64,000 nucleotides of DNA from Narthecium ossifragum. Taxonomy: Eukaryota > Streptophyta > Magnoliopsida > Dioscoreales > Nartheciaceae. The notes beneath the pieces were generated by a model that saw only the letters and a list, made by a program, of their open reading frames with translations, did no database searches and was not told where the DNA came from. Position numbers and translations under genes: made by a program. Location: contig OY986963.1 of NCBI GenBank assembly GCA_963920575.1, positions 3,138,896 to 3,202,895 of the forward strand. Direction: 5' to 3'. Positions 1 through 9,455 of the stretch are shown one piece after another. The stretch's first letter is position 1. Every line of letters starts with the position of its first letter.

Positions 1-1765
1 GAAAGAGTCAATTTGAATTCCTTGCATTGTAATGAATCATAAGTCAATTTGAAGTATTCCTTAGTTAATTGTAAGAAATCCTTGTAAATTTAAAGTATTC
101 CTTAGTTATTTGAAATCTCAATGTGAGGAATCCTTGTAAATTTGAAGTTGCAAAGCCAAGTAATGTAATGGCTATTAATTGGTGTGGGCCCCAAGCTCCA
201 CTAAAGTTAGCCTTGGTGTACGAGACCAATCCCAACTCTTGTCGGGCTGATCCAATTAGCTGGAAAAAAAAGAAACAAGAGTTATTTTAAGGAATTCCTT
301 ACTTATGTGAGGAATTCCTAAGTTATGTAAGGAATTCCTCACATAACTAAGGAATTCCTTGGTCTTACTTAGCCATTTCCTTAGATATTCTAGGAAATCC
401 ATTCATTCACTCCATTCACTATTCCCTCCTCTCTCCCTCCCTCTCTCTCCAGCCGATCTCTCTCTCCTCTCTCCTTTCCCACTCTCTCTCTCTCCCTCCC
501 TTTCTCTCAAGCCGATCTCTCTCCACCCATCTTTCTCTCTCCTCTGGCCTCTCTCTCTACCGATCTTTCTCTCTCCTCCACACACACACACTCTCCATCC
601 ATCTTTCTCTCTCCTCCACACACTTTCTCTCTCCTCCACACACTCTCTCTCATCCACACACTTTCTCTCTCCTCCGACCTCTCTCTCTCCTCCACACACT
701 CTCTCTCATCCACACACACTCTCTCTCATGCACACACACTCTCTCCACCGATCTTTCTCTCTCCTCTACACACACTCTCTCCACCGATCTTTCTCTCTCC
801 TCTACACACACTCTCTCCACTCATCTTTCTCTCTCCTCATCACATAACTAAGGAGGAATCACATAACTAAGGAATTCCTTACTTAGGCTATGAATTCCTC
901 ATATAAGTAAAAGTAATGAGAGAGGCAGGTGGAGAGAGGGAACCTCGACACTATTTTTTGTTCTACAGGTGAACAACATCTCCTAAATAATAACTAATAA
1001 CTAAATATTCCTAACTAATAACCAAGGATTCCTTGAAATTGACAAGAATTTCTCACATATGCAAGAATAAAATTGACAGATGGCATTAAGAAATTCCTTA
1101 CATAAGTAAGGAATTTTCTCCTTTCTCTCTCTCATACTAGTGTCAGGTGACATTAAATGATGAGAGAGAGTTGACAAGGGGTAATTTGGTCCCGAATTTA
1201 TGGATTTGACCTGTTTTGAAAAGAAACACAATGACGTGGCCAGGGGTATTTTGGTCTCAACTTTGTGGATTCGGCCTGCTATGTAAAGAAACACGAAAGT
1301 GTCCCTCGATTGATAAATCGAAAGACAAGTGGATTTAAAAAGAAAATTTCTCTTTTAGGCTGGCGAATATTCTGAAACCCTTTTTTTTTATTGCTCTCTG
1401 GAGTAGGTCTTTTTGATGAATGATGATGGGCCTTATTTTTTGTTCGGCTTTCGTTTGGGTATGCCATCAATAACCCATATAAACAATCGGACGATTGAAG
1501 GGACCAGGCTTGACCAAGATTGGGCCTAATGGAGCCCACCTAAACTCACGACAGAGAGCGATGCGACGACGCTGCCAAGAGTCACGAACGCAGGCGGTTG
1601 GTTCACGGTTCACCCAACGCCACACCCACCACAACAGTCCAAAAAAACTCCAGACTGCTAATAAACTCACTTCAACGTTACAATCCAACTCAGGAGACTA
1701 TTTCGCCAGAACCAGACCTCGCTCGTGTCACCCCTGACCTCCGAATCCAGCCAAAAGAACCCATC
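1..1765. repeat. Repeat-rich flank with CT microsatellite and short palindromes
   Basis: No gene is visible here. From about 285 to 370 and again at 840-920 and 1080-1115 the sequence repeats the palindromic core AAGGAATTCCTT, spaced by variants of TAACTTATGTGAGG in both orientations. Between the first two blocks (about 395-840) lies a CT-rich microsatellite with minor repeats such as TTTCTCTCTCCTC and CACACACTCTCTC. An imperfect duplication of about 60 bp occurs at 1181 and 1246 (each reads GGTATTTTGGTC-like, then GGATTCGGCCTG-like). The open frames across the CT tract (for example 359-847) are low-complexity artefacts. Confidence 0.75.
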
Positions 1766-1845
1766 CACGTGTTAGCCCCTCGTTCTCCCCTCCCATGCAA
1801 ACCCCCTGCATGGAAAACCCCTCCGGCACGTGCCCTCTCCACGTG
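1766..1845 (+). promoter_or_regulatory. Oleosin promoter: RY elements and G-box/ABRE cluster
   Basis: Three CACGTG cores occur at 1766-1771, 1827-1832 and 1840-1845; the first and third continue as CACGTGT, the form bound by ABI5-type bZIP factors. Two RY motifs lie among them, CATGCA at 1794-1799 and TGCATG at 1807-1812, the target of B3 factors such as ABI3, FUS3 and LEC2. RY plus ABRE is the known seed-maturation promoter arrangement, and the gene downstream is an oleosin. A weak TATA-like TTTATTA is at about 1863-1869. Binding is inferred from motifs only. Confidence 0.75.
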
Positions 1846-1949
1846 TCGATCCTCTCCGTCCCTTTATTACCACCACCTCTCCCACCCTTCTCACCACGCC
1901 CAAAGGCCAAAGCTCATCATCGTTTCCACCCATCATCCACGAGAAAGCC

Positions 1950-2372
1950 ATGGCGGATCAACGCCAGCAGCAGCAGCACCCACAGCAGAAGCAGCAGCCG
2001 GTGTCGCACCAGGTGGTGAAGGCGGTGACCGCGGCCACTGCCGGGGGCTCGATGCTGCTGTTCTCCGGCTTGACTCTGGCTGGCACTGTGATATGTCTCA
2101 CTATAGCCACGCCGCTGCTGGTGATCTTTAGCCCGGTGCTGGTGCCTGCGGCCATTGCGGTGGGGCTGATCATACTGGGGTTCGTCAGCTCTGGAGGGTT
2201 CGGGCTGGCGGCGCTCACGGTGTTGTCGTGGGTTTACAGGTATCTTACTGGGAAGCACCCGCCTGGCGCTGACCAGCTCGATCAAGCGCGGCAGAGAATA
2301 GCGCAGAAGGCGAGGGAGGTGAAGGATACCGCGCAGCACCGCCTCGAGCAGGCCTCGCAGCACGGTTCTTAA
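1950..2372 (+). CDS. OLE: Oleosin (oil-body structural protein), low-molecular-weight type
   Basis: Single-exon gene for 140 residues. Oleosins coat seed oil bodies with a hairpin buried in the triacylglycerol core and keep the droplets from fusing. Residues 1-20 form a Gln-rich polar head. Residues about 21-98 are a long uninterrupted hydrophobic stretch. The diagnostic proline knot PX5SPX3P is at residues 55-66 ([12 protein letters not shown]). Residues 100-140 form an amphipathic tail with [15 protein letters not shown]. The short tail without an insertion fits the low-molecular-weight class. The ATG at 1950 is chosen because the protein then starts MADQ as in the family, the context is good (GCCATGG), and no ATG lies between the likely transcription start and it. 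An earlier in-frame ATG at 1830 lies within the promoter motifs. GC-rich coding sequence. Confidence 0.96.
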   Translation: MADQRQQQQHPQQKQQPVSHQVVKAVTAATAGGSMLLFSGLTLAGTVICLTIATPLLVIFSPVLVPAAIAVGLIILGFVSSGGFGLAALTVLSWVYRYLTGKHPPGADQLDQARQRIAQKAREVKDTAQHRLEQASQHGS

Positions 2373-2624
2373 TTAAGCGGTGGGGGTGTTTTTAATGGCG
2401 AGGTGGGAAAAGGAAGCTTCAAGTTTCTCGACGTCTCGTAATCTTTCTGTGATTTCCTCCTACGTGTTGTTGATCTATTCGTCGTCGCTGTTGTCTATGT
2501 TTTCTCGTTGCTGTTGTCTGTGTTAGTTTTTGTCGAGGAGGATGGGTTGTTTCTTAATTAGGGAAGAAAGCTGGAGGTTTCTTCGTCTTGTGTTGGTCGC
2601 TTGCTTTTATTATCGAGGATTATG

Positions 2625-2630
2625 AATAAA
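2625..2630 (+). other. Polyadenylation signal of the oleosin gene
   Basis: AATAAA about 250 bp after the oleosin stop codon, within a T-rich 3' region. Position and motif fit; the cleavage site itself cannot be seen. Confidence 0.5.
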
Positions 2631-2699
2631 ATTGTAGTTATAGTCATCTCTTATGTGTTTGAAATGATTTTAATCAGAAAGTTTTGAGTGAGGAACAAG

Positions 2700-5385
2700 C
2701 CGATCGACTAATAAGTCGGAGGCTAGAATTTTTACAAGGGAATATCGATCAACTCATGGATACACAAAAAGGTATCAATGAGTTTTAGTTTTAGTTTATA
2801 TATATATATATATATATATGGGTGGTATAAGTCTTGTAGCTGAATTAATAAAGTTACTATGTTCTCTTTCTTTGTAATCATCTGTTAAAAGGCAGATCTG
2901 CTACTCTGCCCGTGAGGTGAGGTTTCCTTGGCCTGCTACTATGCCCGTGAGGTGAGGTGTCCTTGGCCATGAGGCGTTCTCCCCCATATTTAAATTTTTG
3001 TCTTTCAGTGCTCTGCTCATCTTTCTCGCGGTACTCTCGTTTCATACACATATTTATCTTTATCTATCCACCATACATATAATAGTGGTATCAAAATCTA
3101 AGTTCTAAGATCCAAGAAGAGGTTCAACGTCGAGAGATTATGACGTTCAATAATAATATAATCCAGCCACAACTTCCTGATTTAATATGAAGATCAAATT
3201 TTGATTTATGAAAAACCCAAATACGGCATCTCTTCAAGTCATGAGATATGTGGGATCTTACGGAGAACGATTATACTGAAGTAGTCGGCGAGGAGTTCGA
3301 AAAACTCGAGTAAGGAAAAAAGGATACTCTGAAGGAGTTGAGAGGGAAAGACAACCCCGCGTTGTTCTTTCTATTTTAGGCAGTGGATAATTTTTTTTTT
3401 GGACAGAATCACTAGTGCCAACATCAACATCAAAAGCGGTATGGGATATATTGGAGAAGAGTTTCAAAGGTGCAATCAAGTAAAAAAGGTGTGTCTACAA
3501 ACTTTGATAGGAGAGTTTGAAGGGTTGAAAATGAGAGAGGCAGGGACCATATCAGATTATATTGGAAAAGTAATCACCGTGGCCAACAAGATGCGGACGA
3601 ACGGTGAAAAAATCAAAGATTCGAGAATTGTGGAGAAAATTATGTGAATTGTCCCTGTAAAATTTGACCATATAGTGGCTGCAATAGATGAGTTCAAGGA
3701 TCTTGAATTCTTGTCAGTTGAGGAGTTGATGTGTTCATTAGAAGCGCATGAGTAACGGCTTAACCAAAGATCATCATCATCATCTATTGAGTAACTACAT
3801 AAAACTCAATTGGTGATGGATGACAAAAGATGGAAATGAGGACACGGTCAAGGTCGTGGCTGTGGACGTGGTCGAGATCGAGGTCGTGGTGAAGATTCTT
3901 CAGCCAACGATGAAAATAATCATGACAACAACTCGTGGAGAGGAAGACAATGCGGTAGATGACAAAATTATCAACGCAACAACCAAGGTAAATCAACACA
4001 ACGCTTCTACCGCAAGAAATATGGCCATTACCAGACTAAATGCAGAAAGAAATTAGCAGATGAGCAGAATAATGCTAATTTTATTGAATCTAAGGAAGAC
4101 TCTAGTGCCTCAATTTTATTGATGTGCAATGCAACGGAGCTTTTAAAAAGTACCACATGGTATATGGATTCCGGGTGCAACAATCATGTGTGGAAACAAA
4201 GAATTGTTTCTGGAGATAGACGAGAACATCTCTTTTATGGCCAAATTTGGAAATGATAAAAAGATTACAGTGAAGGGAAAAAGAAAGATTATGATCAAAG
4301 GATACAACGGTGATCATCTTTTTTTATTATTATCACCGATGTGTTCTATGCACTAAGATTAGAGTGCAACGTGCAAAGCGCTGGGTTTAAAGAGATGAGA
4401 TATGTCATACACATGGAGAAGGGCATACCACATATGCAAGCTGAAAGATAAGGAAAAATAATTAATTGCAAAAGAACCCATGACGAAGAATCGCATGTTT
4501 CCTTTGGAGATCTAGTATACCACTATGCCATGCTTCAAGATTATAGTCCATGATGTCATGGATATGGCATCTGAGATTTGGATATCTGAATTTTGAAGAT
4601 TTGAAGCTGCTTATAAGGAAGGAGATGATGAAAAGACTACCCTAATCCGACATCCAAATCAAGTTGTGAGGGTCGCATATTTGGAAAGTAACATAGAGAT
4701 CCCTTCCCATCTGGTAAGTCCTTCGGAGCTACAAAACCCCCCCAACTTGTTCATATTGATCTTTGCGAGATGGATAGTTTTTCTATGGGGGCAATAAATA
4801 TTTTATGATTTTTATTGACGATTATACAAGAAAACTATGGGTTTATTATTTGAAACAAAAATCAGAGGCTGAGAAGCAGTGTGACTACTATATGAAGACC
4901 ATATGTTCTTGATGGAGGAGGCGACTACATATTGAAAGAATTTTAGAATTTTTGCAGAGAGAATGGTATAATGCATTAGTTAACCGCTTCTTACACTCCA
5001 TAACAGAACGTGGTTATAGAAAGGAAGAATGGAACCATTGTTGAGATGGTTAGAAGCATGTTGAGTGAAAAAAGGTCTTCCAAAGTGCTTTTGGGCACAA
5101 GCAACTTATGTGCTGAATATGTGTCCATTAAAAAGTGTTCCAAATAAGACACCAGAAGAAACTTGGAGTAAAAGAAAGTCATCAGTATGACATTTGTGGG
5201 TGAAGGCGAGAAGTGCATTTTTATGAGCTATGCAGAGAATATGAAGGCCTACAAGCTCTACAATCCCATAACAAAGAAGATGATTTTCAACATAGATGTA
5301 AAGTTCTCACGGCAAAGAAACCACACTTTAGAGTTTATGAGACTTCCCAAAGGACATGAAGCTATTGGAGTCAAGTGGGTCTAAC
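2700..5385 (+). mobile_element. Degenerate Ty1/Copia retrotransposon, truncated at reverse transcriptase
   Basis: A primer-binding site resembling the initiator-Met tRNA complement (TGGTATCAAAATCTAAG) is at about 3084, so a left LTR should end just before it. After it, reading with frame changes, come a gag of the UBN2 type (GTISDYIGKVITVANKMR at about 3547), an Arg/Gly-rich stretch, remains of a zinc knuckle (YGHYQTKCRK, about 4020), the aspartic protease core YMDSGCNNH (about 4162), and integrase remnants (VEMVRSMLSEK at about 5041, then KTPEETWSKRK one frame away). The last recognisable part is LPKGHEAIGVKWV, the start of the reverse transcriptase domain, followed by a stop at about 5383. 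Many stops and frameshifts are present. RT, RNase H and the right LTR are missing. Inactive. Confidence 0.85.
2797..2819. repeat. (TA)n microsatellite
   Basis: Uninterrupted TA dinucleotide run upstream of the Copia remnant. Confidence 0.9.
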
Positions 5386-5960
5386 ATGATTGACTAACAT
5401 GACGTGTTCGCACAATTTGCAAGGAAAATAAGTGAAAGATTCATCATATGAATGTCAAATCAGCCTTATTTACATGAAATAAAATCAGGGTTTAGATTGG
5501 TAACCGGGAGAGACCACCTCTTTGAATTCGCTTGGCACCCATGAAGGCGGTGGTCAGGACGGTGGGGCACCAGCAAGTGCCTACCATTCCAAGCTTCAGT
5601 CCACCGAACGGGGCCAGCAGATTCGTCTGGAGAAACTATGAGAGGAATACCTGTGGTGGCCGACCCAGCTCCACTCTACTGAACGAGGCCAGCCTGTTAT
5701 AAGAGGAATCTCTGAGGTGGCTCATGACTCAAGCTACATTCCAATGAACGGTTCACATGATACGAATTCGGATAAAGTACATTGGATCCAAGGCTGCATG
5801 CAAATAACGTTGCATAACAAGTCCAGTAAAAAAGTATCACCGTTCTACATACGTCCACAAAGTTGTCAGTGAAATAAAAGCCTTCTCTTGATGCTCCACG
5901 CCCTCAGTGAGAGGAAGCTCTTCCAGCCTTTGCCTTGAGATCTTTCTATACGCTTTTCAT
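5386..5960. repeat. Intergenic stretch with a degenerate three-copy repeat
   Basis: No gene. Between about 5580 and 5765 a unit of roughly 85 bp recurs three times in diverged form; each copy has a core like CCACTGAACGGGGCCAGC followed by AGAGGAAT and GAGGTGGC. It lies just past the 3' end of the minus-strand UCH3 gene and may fall in its 3' flank. Confidence 0.5.
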
Positions 5961-8682
5961 TTAAGTCTTCTTACAAAGTGCCATGATGTTGAAGTTCATC
6001 GAATCGGGGTTCTTTTGGATAATAGCCTTGATAACTTTTGTAGCGTCCTGAAATAATAAAACGATGATTACTACCATTGACAGGATTTAACCTCTCTCTT
6101 CAGGTTATCCATTCGTCCAAAGCTAGCTAGCTGAAGGCAATAATAAGGCGATGATTACCTGCAACAAAGTTGTTGGAGATGATGGACCATAAGATATCGG
6201 TTGTGACTTCATCCCATCAAGCTCATAAAGCTCTCCTGATCAACGATTATCATATGCATAACGGATCAGCATTTACAACAGGATTTTTCAACCTCATGAA
6301 CACAAGCCACTTTAAGATAATCTGAGCAGTCATACCATCGACACATGTGAAGCAAGCATAATGCTCATTCACGTTTGAAACCACCTAATCCAAGAGAACA
6401 TTTTTGTTAGGGCCCTTAATGCTGACATGGCTTCTATCGATCACTACGGTGCATTCAATTACATTGAATTACCTCTGTATCCCCACCTGTAGCGGCTACA
6501 GAATGCGCATCCTCCATTTCTCTATCATTTTCAAGAAAAGCAGCACGCTGGAACACAACCATAAGTTGACAATAAATGAAACACAGTTCAAATTCAAATC
6601 ACAAGCAGGACAACAAAACAAAACAAAGAGGAGAAAAACCTGAAATGGATCCATATTGGCTGTTGCCTTGAAAAACCGGTCGAAATATGATCCTTCAACT
6701 GAAAATAAAATACCACAAAAAACAAATCCTGTTATTTTCAAGCATAAACACAGCGACCTTGTACATTACACCATAATAATATGCGATAGCTAATAACTTG
6801 TCATTTGAAACCCTTGGGCCTAACATAACCAAAGATTAATTCTTGGCAGACAAAAACTCCAAAGGACATTTGCGACCATAGTTGCCCCTCATGTTAAAGA
6901 TGTAACAAAAACATTAATTACAGATTGTAGGTCTTAAGAAAAACTTCATCCCGAGTCAGAACTGTGGTGCTGAGAATTTAGCTCTTCACAGTTTGTAGTC
7001 TTAAGAAAGACTAATTAGCTAGGATTATTAGCTATCGCATGTTATTATGAGATATTAGCTATCCCGAGTCCGAACTGTGGTGCTGAGAATTTAGCTCTTC
7101 ACAGTTTGTAGTCTTAAGAAAGACTTCATCCCGAGTCATAACTGTGGTGCTGAGAATTTAGCTTTTTCTAGCATTTAATCATCAATTCATAAACTGATTA
7201 AGACAGAAAATAATATGCCAATAAAGCCTACATATACAATGAATTTAATCAACCAAAAACGATAAAAAAGAGAGTCCTACAATAAAGCCTCCTTTAGCCA
7301 GACTTACTTAGCTTTATCTGTGAAGTTAAATTTCCTATTGCATGAAGAACACCCATAGTCCCACACGCATTATCCACAGTCTGTTTTGAGAAATACACTT
7401 TTCTATTTGGCTCCTGCATCCAATGAACATCGTAGTGTGCAACATGAAAATGACATTATTTGCTGCATGAGTGCAATTATATACCATATAAACTTTGTAA
7501 TAATTATATGTGTTGGTCATCAAGTAGAAATCAAGAGTTTACACCGTGGATTTGAAATAACAGTTAAAAGTTATACAACTATTTTGTCTCTTTACTTCAA
7601 TTTTTTTCTTCTCTGCCCGCATCATACCATTTTAAGAACTTTCCTACCTCAAATTCTTCTTTCACATTGTCCAAATTTTCCCCACTCAGCCTTCGGCAAA
7701 ACACCCTGCCTTTAAAAGTGTGGGGTCCGAAATAATAATCCCCAAACCTTTCCAAAAGAGTACAAATTTTTCCCACTGGCAAAATGTTTTAAACCAGAGA
7801 AATTGTTCATTTGAAATACTTTCATGGTCTCTGCATATTTTACACATTCATTCCCACTTTTCTCAAACATATCAACTTAATTATTATTTTTCCAAAAGTA
7901 CCTTAGAATTTTTATCCTTACCGCATTGTACCACATTGAACACCACAACCGACCCAACTGACTCAAGTTTTAGACTTGCAGATTTTTTTCTCTTCCTATA
8001 ATCAAAGTAGCTACAGGGGCAGTGTGATCGAATGTTCAACACCCCTCACAGGCTCCCAAATTTTATACAACAAATATTCTCCCTCAACAGCCCTAGATTA
8101 ACTATGAGTACAAGAATCACATGAAAAATAGGGAGTAATCTTACGAGAAGTTAATTAAGAAAACATGAGAACTTATATAACATACCTTCTGCTCGCTTGT
8201 CGATTCTTCTTCAACATTCTTCTCCGCCTTCGTCTACCACACACCGAATATTCCAATAGAAGTTGAAACACCGCAGAGAAAAAACATAGCATGAAAAACC
8301 CTAAAAAAATCATCAATACGCATACCTGCTCAGAGTAAGGGAAAAGAAAGAGTACAGCGAGCACCGGCTTCGGTACCATCTCAAGAAGCTCCTCATCCAA
8401 CCCATACACATCATTGAACTCCACCTCGTCCTCCGGAACGCCGAGTCCCCAAATCAACTGCATCGTATTCAGTTTTCGAATAGAAGAAAAAAAACAAAAA
8501 AAAATTCACGATCGCATCCAAAATCAAATGATCTCTCTCGGTTCAAACGGCCAGAAAAAAAATCGGAGTCGGAGGGGGACACAAGCAATCTAGGGTTTGT
8601 TAGCAGGGGAAGAGGAGAGAACCTGGTTCATCACATCGGGGTTGGCTTCGAGGGGACTCCATCTCTTGGTGGACGCAGCCAT
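5961..8682 (-). CDS. UCH3: Ubiquitin carboxyl-terminal hydrolase 3 (UCHL3-type deubiquitinase), 9 exons
   Basis: Peptidase C12 enzyme that cleaves small adducts from the C-terminus of ubiquitin. Exons in transcript order: 8682-8623, 8457-8326, 8233-8186, 7413-7308, 6698-6640, 6547-6473, 6384-6336, 6235-6159, 6047-5961. All introns are GT-AG, and the joined frame is open for 230 residues, the usual length. It begins [20 protein letters not shown]. The catalytic Cys is C97 in QTVDNACGT with oxyanion Gln Q91, the His is H168 in NEHYACF, and the Asp is D183 in ELYELDG, matching the C95/H169/D184 spacing of human UCHL3. The crossover-loop region (about 135-160) is present, and the end MALCKKT matches the conserved NFN-containing C-terminus. 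Many plant homologues have Gly where this one has D94, but the position varies in animals. It looks fully functional. Confidence 0.96.
6931..7166. repeat. Three-copy tandem repeat in UCH3 intron 4
   Basis: Copies begin at 6931, 6998 and 7111 with GTCTTAAGAAA and share CATCCCGAGTC, ACTGTGGTGCTGAGAATTTA and CTCTTCACAG. The second copy carries an extra segment of about 45 bp (7014-7063). Part of that insert (7025-7049, TTATTAGCTATCGCAT) is the reverse complement of 6773-6797 in the same intron. Confidence 0.85.
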
Positions 8683-9050
8683 GATCGCACAAGCACCAAA
8701 CCCGTCTAGCAATCGGCGAACGTCGCTTTATTTTAAGTTTGCTTCTTATTAAAGTCGGTACACAGTTCATTTATTTTAATACTTGGAAAACTAAATAAGG
8801 GCGTTATATAGTTTTTAAATTAATTTTTTTTGGATAAGTATAAAACTAGTGTTTTTTTTCACGCTTACTAAAAATAAAAAGGATTTAGTTAGAATAAAAA
8901 TTAGAAAACGTTTTTTCGTCACATTAAATAACAATTGGTACAAACTAGAATTAAGCTTTTCTATTTTTTTTTGGTTAAAAAAAGTTGAGCTTTTTATTAT
9001 TATTTTAGGTGCAAATAATGTTAAGCAACTTTCTAACAGATGAACATAAA
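8683..9050. other. AT-rich 5' flank of UCH3
   Basis: The first tens of bases upstream of the UCH3 start would hold its promoter and 5' leader; no clear TATA box is seen. The rest is T/A-rich, and open frames there are low-complexity. Confidence 0.5.
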
Positions 9051-9455
9051 ACATATTGATAAGATGCAATTAATGGAAACGACTCATTTTCTTATTATGA
9101 GAAGTTTCTATAATTGCAACTTGTCAACATGTGAAATGTTGCACACAATGGGATTATATTAAGTGATGCAACAACAGAGGCCCGGGAACATATTGATAAG
9201 ATGCAATTAATGGAAACGACTCATTTTCTAATCATGAGAAGTTTCTATAATTGCAACTTGTCAACATGTGTCTAGGCCAATACTGCTCTCAAAAAATGCT
9301 AACAAATGTTACACACAATGCGATTTATAGTAATGGATGCAAAGACAGAAGCCCAGGGGACATATTGATAAGATGCAATTAATGGAAACGACTCATTCTT
9401 TAACTTATGAGAAGTTTCTATGATTGCAACTTGTCAACATGTGTCAAGGCCAATG
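9051..9455. repeat. Three-copy dispersed/tandem block of about 85 bp
   Basis: A block beginning ACATATTGATAAGATGCAAT and ending GCAACTTGTCAACATGTG occurs at 9051, 9188 and 9360. Spacing is 137 and 172 bp because the spacer (with CACAATG and AGGCCCGGGGA-like pieces) differs in length. The copies are nearly identical, which suggests recent duplication. Confidence 0.9.

Noticed and set aside
359..847. 162-codon open frame rich in Ser, Leu and His, with antisense frames
   Set aside because: It is the translation of a CT/CA microsatellite; no domain, no codon signal.
1830..1949. Longer N-terminus for the oleosin
   Set aside because: The upstream ATG lies among promoter motifs; oleosins begin at the MADQ-type start.
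3820..4056. Small frame with Asp/Val-rich repeats
   Set aside because: Out-of-frame shadow of the Arg/Gly-rich part of the Copia gag.
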